Part shown: one piece after another, positions 51,143-60,645 of the stretch
Layout: each line of letters starts with the position of its first letter
Numbering within the stretch: the stretch's first letter is position 1
Source of the DNA: JANQOH01 sp965242575
Lineage (GTDB): Bacteria; Pseudomonadota; Alphaproteobacteria; UBA7887
Length of the DNA: 64,000 nt
NCBI GenBank assembly: GCA_965242575.1
Contig: OZ251461.1
Span: forward strand, 2,356,001-2,420,000
Reading direction: 5' to 3'
The notes under the pieces: generated by a model
Seen by the model: the letters and a program-made list of their open reading frames with translations, nothing else
Databases searched by the model: none
Told to the model about the DNA's origin: nothing
Program-made: the position numbers and the translations under genes

Positions 51143-52549
51143 ATGAGTCCCGGAGACATCCGCCGCAACCTCTCCCTCGAGGAGATGGACCGGCAATCGC
51201 TGCTCCACCCCTACACCTCCATCGCCGGCCATCTGCGCGACGGGCCGGTGGTGGTCGCGGGGGCCCGCGGCGCGCGCGTGAAGGACATCCACGGCAAGGA
51301 CTACCTGGACGCGATGGGCGGGCTGTGGTGCGTCAACATCGGCTACGGGCGCGAGGAGGTGGTCGAGGCGATCTCGGCGCAGGCGCGCGACCTGGCCTAC
51401 TACCACCTGTTCTTCTCGATGTCGCAGGAGCCGGCGATCCGCCTCGCCGACCGGGTGCTGAGCCTCATGCCGGAGCGGATGAGCAAGGTGTTCTTCTGCA
51501 ATTCCGGCTCCGAGGCGAACGATACCCAAGTCAAGATCGCGTGGTATTACAACAATCTGCGCGGCAAGCCGGAGAAGCGCAAGATCATCTCGCGGCGGCG
51601 CGGGTACCACGGCGTGACGGTGGCGGCCGCCAGCATGACCGGGCTGCCGCCGGTGCACAAATCGTTCAACCTGCCGCTCCCCGGCTTCGTCCACACGACC
51701 TGCCCGCACCATTACCGCGAGGCGGCGCCGGGGGAGAGCGAGCGGGACTTCTCGCGCCGGCTCGCCGCCGAGCTGGAGGACACGATCCTCGCCGAGGGGC
51801 CGGAGACCTGCGCCGCGTTCATCGCCGAGCCGGTGATGGGCGCCGGCGGCGCCGTCCCGCCGCCGGAGGGGTATTTCGCCGAGATCCAGCCGATCCTGCG
51901 CAAATACGACGTCCTGTTCATCGCCGACGAGGTGATCTGCGGCTTCGGGCGGCTGGGGCACTGGTTCGGGACCGACCGGTTCGACCTGGACCCCGACCTG
52001 ATCACCATCGCCAAGGGGCTGACGAGCGCCTACGTCCCGATGTCGGCGGCGGTGATTTCGGAGAAGGTCTGGCGGGTGCTGAAGGAGGGGTCGCCGGAGA
52101 CCGGGCCGTTCGCCCACGGCTACACCTATGGCGGCCATCCGGTCGCCGCGGCCGCCGGGCTGAAGACCATCGAGATCATGCAGCGCGAGGACCTGGTGGG
52201 CCACGCGGCGCGGGTCGCGCCCTACTTCCAGCGCCGCCTGCGCGAGGCGTTCGCCGACCGCCCGCTGGTGGGCGAAGTGCGCGGCGACGGGCTGATGGCG
52301 GGGATCGAACTGGTCGCCGACAAGGCGCGCAAGACGCCGTTCGCGCCGGAGCTGGACATCGGCGCGCGGCTGGCCGCCGAACTGCTGGATCTCGGCATGA
52401 TCTGCCGCGGCATGTTCAACACGGTGTGCTTTTCGCCGCCGCTGGTGGTCGCCGAGTCGGACGTGGACGAGATGGTCGACAAATTCGGCCGCGGCCTGGC
52501 GCGCCTCGGCGACGCGCTGGCGCGCGAGGGCCTCGCCGGCGCGGCGTGA
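51143..52549 (+). CDS. Class III PLP-dependent aminotransferase
   Basis: A 468-residue omega-amino-acid or amine aminotransferase. VVEAISAQARDLAYYHLFFS, MSKVFFCNSGSEANDTQVKI (PLP phosphate site) and RRRGYHGVTVAAASMTGLP are typical. The cofactor-binding VLFIADEVICGFGRLG and the Schiff-base lysine in LITIAKGLTSAYVPM are in place. The class of substrate (beta-alanine, putrescine, taurine) cannot be resolved. The 3' GTGA overlap couples it to the FemAB-like gene, and RidA precedes it. GGGAGGCAGGCC lies before the ATG. Confidence 0.9.
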   Translation: MSPGDIRRNLSLEEMDRQSLLHPYTSIAGHLRDGPVVVAGARGARVKDIHGKDYLDAMGGLWCVNIGYGREEVVEAISAQARDLAYYHLFFSMSQEPAIRLADRVLSLMPERMSKVFFCNSGSEANDTQVKIAWYYNNLRGKPEKRKIISRRRGYHGVTVAAASMTGLPPVHKSFNLPLPGFVHTTCPHHYREAAPGESERDFSRRLAAELEDTILAEGPETCAAFIAEPVMGAGGAVPPPEGYFAEIQPILRKYDVLFIADEVICGFGRLGHWFGTDRFDLDPDLITIAKGLTSAYVPMSAAVISEKVWRVLKEGSPETGPFAHGYTYGGHPVAAAAGLKTIEIMQREDLVGHAARVAPYFQRRLREAFADRPLVGEVRGDGLMAGIELVADKARKTPFAPELDIGARLAAELLDLGMICRGMFNTVCFSPPLVVAESDVDEMVDKFGRGLARLGDALAREGLAGAA

Positions 52550-53700
52550 CGCGCTTCACGGCGCGCGCCCTCTCCCGGATCGGCGAGGTCGACGCCGCGG
52601 ACTGGGACCGGCTGCGGGGGACGGAGAACCCCTTTCTCGGCCACGCCTTCCTCGACGCGCTGGAGGAGAGCGGCTGCTGTTCGGAGAACACCGGGTGGCT
52701 GCCGCAGCACCTGGTGGTCGAGGACGATTCGGGGCGCCTCGCCGGCGCGATGCCGCTCTACCTGAAAAACCACTCCTACGGCGAATACGTGTTCGACCAC
52801 GGGTGGGCGGAGGCGTTCCGCGCCGCCGGGGGGCGCTACTACCCGAAACTGCAATGCTCGGTCCCGTTCACGCCGGTCACGGGCGCGCGGCTGCTGACGG
52901 CGCCGGACCGCGGCGAGGAGGAGGTCCGCCCGCTGCTGATCTCGGCGGCCGTCCAGCTGGCGGAGCGGTTCGGCGTGTCGTCGATCCACGTCACCTTCCC
53001 CACCGAGGCGGAATGGGACGCGCTCGGCGCGGCCGGGTTCCTGCGGCGGACGGGGGAGCAGTTCCACTGGCGCAACCGCGGCTACGCCGATTTCGACGCC
53101 TTCCTCGCCACGCTGAACGCGCGCAAGCGCAAGGCGATCCGCCGCGAGCGCGCGCGGGTGCGCGATTCCGGCGTCGCCATCGAGACGCTGTCGGGCGCGG
53201 CGCTGCGGCCGGAGCACTGGGACGCGTTCTACGCCTTCTACGTCGACACCGGGCGGCGGAAATGGGGCGCGCCCTACCTCAACCGCGCGTTCTTCGCGCT
53301 GCTGCACGAGCGCCTCGCCGACCGGGTGGCGCTGGTGATGTGCCGCCGCGACGGGCGCGACATCGCCGGCGCGCTCAACCTGATCGGCGAGAACGCGCTG
53401 TTCGGGCGCCATTGGGGCTGCGTCGAGCGCCACGAGTTCCTGCATTTCGAGGCCTGCTACTACCGGGCCATCGATTTCGCCATCGCCCGCGGCCTGGAAT
53501 GGGTGGAGGCCGGGGCGCAGGGGCCGCACAAGATCCAGCGCGGCTACCTGCCCCGGCGGACCTACAGCGCGCACTGGATCGTCGATTCCCGGCTCCGCGA
53601 GGCGGTCGCCGACTACCTGGAGCGCGAGCGCCGCCACGTGGACATGGAGATAGCGGCGGTGGAGCGGGAAATGTCGCCCTACCGCCGATCTGCGCCGTAA
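52546..53700 (+). CDS. FemAB-like/GNAT peptidoglycan-associated protein (PF04339 type)
   Basis: A 384-residue protein of two GNAT-like halves. Signatures are ENPFLGHAFLDALEESGCCS, LAGAMPLYLKNHSYGEYVFD and KLQCSVPFTPVTGARLLTAP in the first half. In the second are LATLNARKRKAIRRERARVR, LFGRHWGCVERHEFLHFEAC and VEAGAQGPHKIQRGYLPRRT. This is the family annotated as 'peptidogalycan biosynthesis' or GNAT acyltransferase, with no proven reaction. The GTG start overlaps the aminotransferase stop (GTGA). It converges on the E1 gene, 17 bases apart. Confidence 0.85.
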   Translation: MTRFTARALSRIGEVDAADWDRLRGTENPFLGHAFLDALEESGCCSENTGWLPQHLVVEDDSGRLAGAMPLYLKNHSYGEYVFDHGWAEAFRAAGGRYYPKLQCSVPFTPVTGARLLTAPDRGEEEVRPLLISAAVQLAERFGVSSIHVTFPTEAEWDALGAAGFLRRTGEQFHWRNRGYADFDAFLATLNARKRKAIRRERARVRDSGVAIETLSGAALRPEHWDAFYAFYVDTGRRKWGAPYLNRAFFALLHERLADRVALVMCRRDGRDIAGALNLIGENALFGRHWGCVERHEFLHFEACYYRAIDFAIARGLEWVEAGAQGPHKIQRGYLPRRTYSAHWIVDSRLREAVADYLERERRHVDMEIAAVEREMSPYRRSAP

Positions 53701-53717
53701 GCGCTACGCCCCGAGCC

Positions 53718-55747
53718 CTACGCCATGAGCGCGCGCACCTCCTCGACGATGCGCTCCTGCGAGGGGATGGTCGCGCGTTCGAGTCGTTGTAGGGCATGGG
53801 GGTGTCGAGCGCGCCGATGCGGGCCACCGGCGCGTCGAGCCAGTCGAACGCCTTCTCGACCGCCATCGCCGCCACCTCGGCGCCGAAGCCGCCGTTGCGC
53901 CACGCCTCGTGGACGACGGCGAGGCGGTTGGTCTTCCGGACCGATTCGACGATGGCGTCCTCGTCGAGCGGCTTGAGGGTGCGCGGGTCGATCACCTCGA
54001 CGCTTATCCCCTCGCGCTCCAGCACGGTCGCCGCCGACAGGGCGCGCGGGACCATCGACGCGGTGGCGACCAGGGTGACGTCGCTCCCCTCGCGCTTCAC
54101 GTCGGCCTTGCCGATGGGGATGGCGTAATGCTCCTCGGGCACCGGCCCCGAGCCGCCGACGTAGAGCATCTTCGATTCGAGGAAGATCGTCGGGTTGTCG
54201 TCGCGGATGGCGGAGACCAGCAGGCCCTTGGCGTCGTAGGGGGTGGACGGCGCGACGACGACCAGCCCCGGCACGTGGGTGAACCACGCCTCCAGGCTCT
54301 GGCTGTGCTGCGCGGCGAGGCGGATGCCGCCGCCCTGCGGCCCGCGCACCACCAGCGGGACGTTGGGCTTGCCGCCGAGCATGAAGCGGAACTTCGCCGC
54401 CTGGTTGACCAGCATGTCCATGGTCAGCGCCACGAAGTCGAAAATCTGGATCTCGACGACGGGACGCATTCCGGCGATGGCGGCGCCGACGCCGCAGCCG
54501 ACGAAACTGGCCTCGGAGATCGGCGTGTCGCGCACCCGCTCCTCCCCGAAGCGTTCGATGAGGCCCTTGGAGACCTGGAAGATGCCGCCGGTGAGGCCCA
54601 CGTCCTCGCCCATCAGGAACACCGACTCGTCGCGCTCCATCTCGCCGTGGAGGGCCTCGTTGAGCGCCTCGACGAACGACAGGTCGCGGCCCTCCCCGGC
54701 GCCGGCGCCGGGCTCCTCGACGCGGGCGTGCGGCGCATAGACCGCCTGCCGCATGACCTGGATCGACGGCTCGGGGCTGCCGGTCCCGAAGGCGACCGCG
54801 TCCTCGAGCTCGCGGTCGACCGCGGCGCCGATCTCCTCCATCCGGTCGCCGGGGACCGCCTCGGCGTCGCCGATGGCCTTCTCCATGACGACGATGGGGT
54901 CGCGCGCCTTCCATTCCGCGAATTCGTCCTCGGGCCGGGGGTCGCGCAGGTTGGCGCGCATGGAGTGCTGGCCCCAGCGGTAGGTCATCGCCTCGATGAG
55001 GGTGGGCCCCTCGCCCTTCCGCGCGCGCTCCACCGCCTCCGACACGACGAGATAGACCTCGGCGGCGTCGTTGCCGTCGATGGTGACTCCGGGGACGCCG
55101 TAGGCCGGCGCGCGCATCGCCACCTGCTTCACCGCGGTGGTCTGCCTGTAGGAGGTGGAGAGGGCGTACTGGTTGTTCTCGCAGACGAACAAGACCGGGA
55201 GCTTCCACACCGCCGCGAGGTTGAGCGATTCGTGGAACACGCCCTGGTTGTTGGCGCCGTCGCCGAAGAAGGCGATCGACACCTGCCCCTCGCCGCGCAG
55301 GCGGGAGGCGAGGCCGGCGCCGACCGCGAGCGGCATGGCGGCGCCGACGATGCCGTTGGCGCCGAGGATGTTCAGGTTCATGTCGGCGATGTGCATGGAG
55401 CCGCCGAGGCCGCGGCAATAGCCCGTCTCGCGGCCCATCAGCTCGGCCATCATGCGGTCGATGTTGGCGCCCTTGGCGATGCAGTGGCCGTGGCCGCGGT
55501 GGTAGCTGGCGATGTAGTCCTTCTCGCCGAGGGCGGCGCACACCCCGGCGGCGATCGCCTCCTCGCCCATGTAGCTGTGGGCGGTGCCCTTGACGACGCC
55601 TTCGTTGAACAGTTCGAAGGTCCGCTGCTCGAAGGCGCGGATGCGCCTCATGGTGGTGTACATCGACTCGAGCCGGTCGGGCGGCAGCCGCCGGTTGTCG
55701 CGCGTCCGGTTCTTGTTCTTGCGCGTCGCCGTAGTCGCGGTCGTCAT
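53718..55747 (-). CDS. Fused alpha/beta E1 of a 2-oxoacid dehydrogenase, C-terminal frameshift
   Basis: One chain holds an E1 alpha subunit (residues 1-350: RRIRAFEQRTFELFNEGVVK, AHSYMGEEAIAAGVCA) and an E1 beta subunit (from about 365: SFVEALNEALHGEMERDESV). The thiamine diphosphate motif is IAFFGDGANNQGVFHESLNL to VCENNQYALS. The beta half has GIRLAAQHSQSLEAWFTHVP and MVPRALSAATVLEREGISVE. It should decarboxylate pyruvate, acetoin or a branched oxoacid. Near 53780 the frame is lost: DTPMPYNDS continues as NARPSPRRS, but one frame over the expected ERATIPSQERIVEEVRALMA and stop are intact. A four-base deletion in a TCGCTCG-like repeat explains this. As read, the chain runs on to 53375 with a nonsense tail. 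Confidence 0.88.
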
Positions 55748-55923
55748 GCCTGGTCCTCCGCCGGGCGCCCCGCGGGCGCGGTCCGTGTCCGGGGGAGCGT
55801 AACAGACCGGCGGGAATTGGCCAAAACGGGGGTCCGAAACGGGGACGCCGAAACGGAGAGATTGCGCCGGCGGGCGCGACGGGCTTCAATGGCGGCCGCC
55901 CAGACCGCCCACCGGAGGAGCCC

Positions 55924-56946
55924 GTGCCCGAGATCGTCAACCAGGCGCGCCGGCGCATGGACGCCGGCGAAATCGCCATCGGCGTCGGCCTGCGCCAGGC
56001 GCGCACCGTCGACATCGGCCCGATCATGAAGACCTGCGGCTACGACTGGCTGTTCATCGACATGGAGCACAACACCATGACGCTGGACGCCGCGGCGCAG
56101 ATCTGCGTCGCCGCCCAGGCGGCGGGGATCGCGCCGCTGGTCCGCGTGCATGCGCTGGCGCTCCACGACGCGACCCGCGCGCTCGACGGCGGCGCGCTCG
56201 GAGTCGTCGTCCCGCACGTCGACACGCCGGAGCGCGCGGCCGAGGTCGCCGACCTGTGCAAATACCCGCCGGTGGGCCACCGCTCGATCACCGGCGCCCT
56301 GCCCCAGCTCGGGTTCGAGGCGCTGTCCATCGCCGAGACGACCGAGGCGGTCAACGCCGCCACCCTGGTCGTCGTCATGCTGGAGACGCCGACCGCCATC
56401 GCCAACGCCGACGCCATCGCGGCGACTCCCGGAGTCGACGCGCTGCTGGTCGGGACCAACGACCTGACCATCGAGTTGGGGATCCCCGGCGATGTCGGCC
56501 ATGCGCGCGTCGCGGCGGCCTACATGAAGGTCATCGCCGCCTGCGCCAAACACGGCAAGGCGGCGGGCCTGGGCGGCGTCTATCGGCCCGACCTGCTGGA
56601 GCGCTACGTCGGCATGGGGTTCCGGCTGGTGCTGGCCGGGAGCGACCTGCCGTTCATGGCGGCGGCGGCCGGCGAGCGCGCCGCCTTCGTGCGCGGCCTG
56701 CCCCTGGCCCCGCCGGCGCCGGAGGCCGGCGCGCGCCGGGCCGGCAGGCCGTCGCGCTGGGCGGGCATGACCATCCGCGCCACGCAGAAGACCAACCCGC
56801 GGCGGGAGGGCGCCGACAGCTGGCGCGCCTACGACTTCATCCTCTCCCAAGGCGGGTCGTGCACCTATGAGGAGTTCCGCGACGCCGGCCACGGGGCGCA
56901 CCACCTGCGGCGGGACCTGGCCCGCGGCGACATCGTCATCGAATAG
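55924..56946 (+). CDS. HpcH/HpaI aldolase with extra C-terminal domain
   Basis: The first 260 residues are a class II aldolase of the HpcH/HpaI type: GVGLRQARTVDIGPIMKTCG, YDWLFIDMEHNTM (metal site), LGVVVPHVDTPERAAEVADL, VVMLETPTAIANADAIAATP and VDALLVGTNDLTIELGIPGD. After a proline/alanine linker (PLAPPAPEAGARRAG) comes a domain of about 60 residues: IRATQKTNPRREGADSWRAY, DFILSQGGSCTYEEFRDAGH and GAHHLRRDLARGDIVIE. The N-P-x-R-x-G-x-x-S...Y...L.W/RDLxxG pattern resembles a small domain I associate with phage and mobile-element proteins. The fusion is in frame, with no stop between the parts. The GTG follows CGGAGGAGCCC. Confidence 0.85.
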   Translation: MPEIVNQARRRMDAGEIAIGVGLRQARTVDIGPIMKTCGYDWLFIDMEHNTMTLDAAAQICVAAQAAGIAPLVRVHALALHDATRALDGGALGVVVPHVDTPERAAEVADLCKYPPVGHRSITGALPQLGFEALSIAETTEAVNAATLVVVMLETPTAIANADAIAATPGVDALLVGTNDLTIELGIPGDVGHARVAAAYMKVIAACAKHGKAAGLGGVYRPDLLERYVGMGFRLVLAGSDLPFMAAAAGERAAFVRGLPLAPPAPEAGARRAGRPSRWAGMTIRATQKTNPRREGADSWRAYDFILSQGGSCTYEEFRDAGHGAHHLRRDLARGDIVIE

Positions 56947-56958
56947 GGGCAACCCCGC

Positions 56959-58617
56959 CTATTCGGCTTCGGCGCGGACGAAGCCGTTGACGATGGGGTA
57001 GCGGCGATCGCGGCCGAACGCGCGGGGGCCGATCTTCACCCCCGGCGGGGCTTGCCGGCGCTTGTATTCGGCGAGGTAGAGCAGGCGGCGGATCCGCGCC
57101 ACCGTGGCCGGGTCGTGGCCGCTCGCGACGATCTCTGGCGCCGAGCGCTCGTCCTCCACCAACTTCTCGAGAATATCGTCCAGCACATTGTACGGAGGGA
57201 GGGAATCCTCGTCCTTCTGGTCCGGCTTCAACTCGGCGGAGGGCGGCTTGACGAGGATGTTTTCGGGGATCGCCCGGCCCGCCGGCCCCAATGCGCCCTC
57301 CGGCCGGGCGCCGTTGCGCCACCGCGCGAGGGCGAAGACCTCGGTCTTGTAGACGTCCTTGAGGACCGCGAAGCCGCCGCACATGTCGCCGTAGAGGGTG
57401 GCGTAGCCGACCGACATCTCGGACTTGTTGCCGGTGGCGACGATCATCCATCCGGTCTTGTTGGAGAGCGCCATCAGCAGGACGCCGCGCACGCGGGCCT
57501 GGAGGTTCTCCTCGGTCTCGTCGGGGGGGCGGCCGGCGAAGATCGGCGCCAGGGTGTCCTCGAACGCGGCGTGCGCGGCCTCGATGGGCAGGGTGTCGCA
57601 GCGGGCGCCGAGGAGCCGGGCGCATTCGGCGGCGTCGTCGAGGCTGTGCGCCGACGAATGGCGCGACGGCATGCGGACGCAGCGGACGCGCTCCGCCGAC
57701 AGCGCGTCGACCGCCACGGCGGCGGTGAGCGCCGAGTCGATCCCGCCCGACAGGCCGACGACGACGCCGGGAAAGCCGTTCTTCTCCACGTAGCCGCGCA
57801 GGCCGGTCATGAGCGCGCGGTAGGTCTGCCCGCGGCCCTCCGGGCGCAGGGCGATGGCGGCGGGTTCGCAGGCGAGGCCGTCCGCGCTCCGCGTCCACCG
57901 GGTTTCGACGACCGCCGGGCGCCAGGACGGCGCCATCGCCCGGACGGCGCGGGCGGAGTCGAGCGCGAAGGACGCGCCGTCGAACGCCAATTCGTCCTGC
58001 CCGCCGACCTGGTTCACGTATATGAGCGGCAGTCCGGTCTCGGTTACGCGCGCCGCGGCGAGCGCCGCGCGGCGGTCCTCCTTGCCCTTCTCGAACGGCG
58101 ATCCGTTGAGCGCGACGAGCAGCTCCGCCCCCGATTCCGAGAGGGTCTCGGCGACGTCGGGCGACCACATGTCCTCGCACAGCATGAGGCCGATGCGGAA
58201 GCCGCGGAACGCGGCGGGGCCGGCGGGCGGCGCGGCGGCGAACACGCGGCTTTCGTCGAACACGCCGTAATCGGGCAGTTTGTGCTTGAAGCGGGCGGCC
58301 TTGACCGCGCCGCCGTCGAGCAGCAGCGCGGCGTTGCGGAGCGCGCCGCCGTCGCGCCACGGCGCGCCGACGAGCAGCGCCGGGCCGCCATCGGCGGTCT
58401 CTGCGGCGAGCGCGCGGACGGCGGCCTCCACCCGGTCGAGGAACGCCGACCGCAGGACCAGGTCCTCGGGCGGGTAGCCGGAGAGGACGAGTTCGGAGAA
58501 GACGGCGAGGTCTGCGCCGGTCCGCGCCCGCGCCTCGCGGACCAGGTCGGCGTTGCGGTCGACGTCGCCGACGGTGGGGTCGATCTGCGCGAGCGCGATG
58601 CGGAGGCTTTCGCTCAT
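56959..58617 (-). CDS. nadE: Glutamine-dependent NAD+ synthetase
   Basis: A 552-residue enzyme that amidates nicotinic acid adenine dinucleotide. The N-terminal nitrilase-type glutaminase half shows LAVFSELVLSGYPPEDLVLR (Glu), FKHKLPDYGVFDE (Lys) and IGLMLCEDMWSPDVAETLSE (Cys). The C-terminal synthetase half has the ATP-pyrophosphatase motif VVVGLSGGIDSALTAAVAVD, then MPSRHSSAHSLDDAAECARL, MIVATGNKSEMSVGYATLYG and DIVSG-equivalent segments. The first eight codons and the leader are nearly identical to those of the upstream gene, part of a 95-base direct repeat. It converges on the HpcH aldolase gene, 12 bases apart. Confidence 0.95.
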   Translation of the reverse strand: MSESLRIALAQIDPTVGDVDRNADLVREARARTGADLAVFSELVLSGYPPEDLVLRSAFLDRVEAAVRALAAETADGGPALLVGAPWRDGGALRNAALLLDGGAVKAARFKHKLPDYGVFDESRVFAAAPPAGPAAFRGFRIGLMLCEDMWSPDVAETLSESGAELLVALNGSPFEKGKEDRRAALAAARVTETGLPLIYVNQVGGQDELAFDGASFALDSARAVRAMAPSWRPAVVETRWTRSADGLACEPAAIALRPEGRGQTYRALMTGLRGYVEKNGFPGVVVGLSGGIDSALTAAVAVDALSAERVRCVRMPSRHSSAHSLDDAAECARLLGARCDTLPIEAAHAAFEDTLAPIFAGRPPDETEENLQARVRGVLLMALSNKTGWMIVATGNKSEMSVGYATLYGDMCGGFAVLKDVYKTEVFALARWRNGARPEGALGPAGRAIPENILVKPPSAELKPDQKDEDSLPPYNVLDDILEKLVEDERSAPEIVASGHDPATVARIRRLLYLAEYKRRQAPPGVKIGPRAFGRDRRYPIVNGFVRAEAE

Positions 58618-58688
58618 GGCGGCGAACCGGGGCGCGGCGAAGGGCGGCGGGGAGTTAGCCGCCGCCGGCGCCCGCCGTCAACGCGGCG
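58593..58688. repeat. Leader direct repeat, nadE copy
   Basis: Contains the first eight codons of nadE (MSESLRIA) and about 70 bases upstream. The partner copy is at 59818-59912, in the same orientation relative to its gene. Confidence 0.8.
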
Positions 58689-58696
58689 GCGGCGGC

Positions 58697-59842
58697 TCAC
58701 TCCGGGAAGGCGTCCGCGGCGATATCGCCGAGTTCGGGATTCTCCCCGTCATGCGGCCCCGGCGTGTCCGCGCGCCCGTCGAGGTACACGGCGCGGAGAG
58801 CGTGCAGGTCGATCTCGAAATCCGCGTAGCTGCCCCAATACATGCAGTCGATGCACAGGCCCGCATATAGCCGGTCGCCGGCGACGACCATGCCGCGCAT
58901 GGGATAATTCCACGCCTTGGAGCAGCCGGTCGGGACGTCGTAGATGGATTTCCACCGGCCCGTCTTCCGCTCCAGCAGCAGCACCGCGCCCTCGGCGTCG
59001 CAGAACGCGCCGCCGAGGATTTGCACGACGAGCCACCGTTCGCGGGCGGCGGCGTCGGCGTAAACGGCGCCCTCGAAGCGCGCGATCCCGCGCAGCGCCG
59101 CGAGACGCGCGCGCGCCTCCCCGGCGGCGATCTCGCGCCACCGCAGGGGGCCGCTCCGGGCGTCGTCCGACTCGCCGTCCTCCGATTCGGCGCCCCGGTC
59201 GATGCGCAGCGCCGCCATTGCCGCGTCGTAGGCGTCGAAGCGGCGCTTCCGTTCACGCCACAGGCACGCGCCGTCGGCGGCGACCAGCAGGTCGATCCCC
59301 CACTCATCGGACTCGCCGTACACGGAGTCGCCCCAAGCTTCGTCATAGAGCAGTTTCGGCGGCGCGGGCGGCGGCTCCAGCGCCCATACGGCGATGTCGT
59401 GGTACTGGCCCTGGGACATGTGGACGATGGCGCGGTCGCGGCCCGAGGCGGGATCGCGGCAGACGGCCACGAACCATGCGCCGCCCACGAAGGCCCAATC
59501 GCCCTCGACGCCGCCGAGCTGCGCCGAGCGCCCCTCCCCGTCCGCGCGCCCGATGCGGCAGCCCGGATCTACGTTCCACAAGGCGAGGCGGACCTCCCGG
59601 CCGCCGCCGAGAAAATCGCCGCGACGGGCGGCGACCTGGGGATACTCGGACGGGCGGTCGTCGCAGCGCACTACGTCGACCTTCTTGCGCGCCTCGCGCC
59701 AGGGGTCGCCCTCCGCCTGCCCGCTCGCGCCGCCGCCGTCCGCCGCGAGCAGCGCCGCCGCCAGGACCGCGCCGCCGAACCGACGCGGCGCGGGCCGGCG
59801 GGGCAGCGAACGGGCGGGCGCGATGCGGAGGCTTTCGCTCAT
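58697..59842 (-). CDS. Unrecognised exported protein with a nadE-derived start
   Basis: A 381-residue protein of unknown family. The first eight residues (MSESLRIA) equal those of NadE and come from a leader duplication. A hydrophobic stretch (APRRFGGAVLAAALLAADGG) may be a signal peptide behind a longer basic n-region. The remainder is tryptophan- and aspartate-rich beta-like sequence (VVRCDDRPSEYPQVAARRGD, ALWNVDPGCRIGRADGEGRS, GRWKSIYDVPTGCSKAWNYP). Cysteines recur, including GLCIDCMYW. It is encoded upstream of nadE on the same strand, 79 bases apart. I could not assign a function. Confidence 0.6.
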   Translation of the reverse strand: MSESLRIAPARSLPRRPAPRRFGGAVLAAALLAADGGGASGQAEGDPWREARKKVDVVRCDDRPSEYPQVAARRGDFLGGGREVRLALWNVDPGCRIGRADGEGRSAQLGGVEGDWAFVGGAWFVAVCRDPASGRDRAIVHMSQGQYHDIAVWALEPPPAPPKLLYDEAWGDSVYGESDEWGIDLLVAADGACLWRERKRRFDAYDAAMAALRIDRGAESEDGESDDARSGPLRWREIAAGEARARLAALRGIARFEGAVYADAAARERWLVVQILGGAFCDAEGAVLLLERKTGRWKSIYDVPTGCSKAWNYPMRGMVVAGDRLYAGLCIDCMYWGSYADFEIDLHALRAVYLDGRADTPGPHDGENPELGDIAADAFPE

Positions 59843-59912
59843 GGCGGCGAACCGGGGCGCGGCGAAGGGCGGCAGGGAGTTTGCCGCCGTCCCGCTCCGC
59901 CGTCAACGCGGC
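59818..59912. repeat. Leader direct repeat, second copy
   Basis: Copy of the nadE leader and first codons. The match is almost complete over the start codon and the following GGCGGCGAACCGG, and weaker near the upstream end. Confidence 0.8.
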
Positions 59913-60003
59913 CGCGGCTTGGAAACCGGATGGCGCCGGGATAGGCTCGGTTGCCGGCGGGCCGGCGGAATCCGGACGGGCCGGCGATCGGAAGGAGGAA
60001 GCG

Positions 60004-60249
60004 ATGGAGCCGCGCATCGAAACCGAGGAAACCCGTCGTCTGGCGCGCGAGCTCGCGGCCCTTACCGGCGAAAGCGCCGCCGACGCGGTCGCCGCCGCCG
60101 TGCGCGAGCGGCTGGAGCGCGAACGCGGCATCGCCGCCAAGGTCAAGGAACTGGAAGCCATCGCGAAGCGCTGCGCGAAGCTGATGGGCCCCGGCCCGCA
60201 CCCGGATCATGGCGACCTGCTTTACGACGAGCGGGGACTGCCCAAATGA
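60004..60249 (+). CDS. vapB: VapB-type antitoxin (Rv0623-like)
   Basis: An 81-residue antitoxin of the PSK/VapB class. The ribbon-helix-helix-like N-terminus is IETEETRRLARELAALTGES, with a charged helix AAVRERLERERGIAAKVKEL. The toxin-neutralising tail is PHPDHGDLLYDERGLPK. AAGGAGGAAGCG precedes the ATG. The final ATGA overlaps the toxin start. The pair probably autoregulates its own promoter. Confidence 0.9.
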   Translation: MEPRIETEETRRLARELAALTGESAADAVAAAVRERLERERGIAAKVKELEAIAKRCAKLMGPGPHPDHGDLLYDERGLPK

Positions 60250-60632
60250 TCATCGACAGTTCCGCCGTGCTGGCGATCATGCGTCATGAATCGGAGGCTG
60301 CATCGTTCGGCGCAAAGATCGCCGCGGCTCCGACGCGCCGCATGTCGGTGGCCAACCTGTTGGAGACGACCATCGTCGTGGAGGCCCGGGGCGGGGCGGC
60401 GGCCGGCGGTGCGCTCGACGAGTATCTGGAATCCGCCGGGATCGAATTCGCGCCGGTTACGGCCGCGCAGACGAAGGCCGCAAGGCGGGCGTGGCGGCGG
60501 TTCGGCAAGGGCAACCATCCGGCGGCGTTGAATTTCGGCGATTGTTTCTCCTACGCGCTGGCAAAGACGACCGGCGAACCGTTGCTGTTCAAGGGCGCGG
60601 ATATCGCCCGCACGGATATCGCGGCGGCTTGA
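60246..60632 (+). CDS. vapC: VapC PIN-domain toxin
   Basis: A 128-residue PIN ribonuclease toxin that cleaves RNA. It shows MIIDSSAVLAIMRHESEA (Asp4), a glutamate in SVANLLETTIVVEARGG, and the later acidic cluster in LNFGDCFSYALAKTTGEPLL and FKGADIARTDI. The residues expected for metal binding are present, so the toxin should be active. The ATG overlaps the vapB stop. Confidence 0.92.
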   Translation: MIIDSSAVLAIMRHESEAASFGAKIAAAPTRRMSVANLLETTIVVEARGGAAAGGALDEYLESAGIEFAPVTAAQTKAARRAWRRFGKGNHPAALNFGDCFSYALAKTTGEPLLFKGADIARTDIAAA

Positions 60633-60645
60633 GGCGCGAGTGCGG

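Noticed and set aside
53375..53717. Extension of the E1 gene beyond 53718
   Set aside because: This tail arises only from the frameshift near 53780 and is antisense to the FemAB-like gene.
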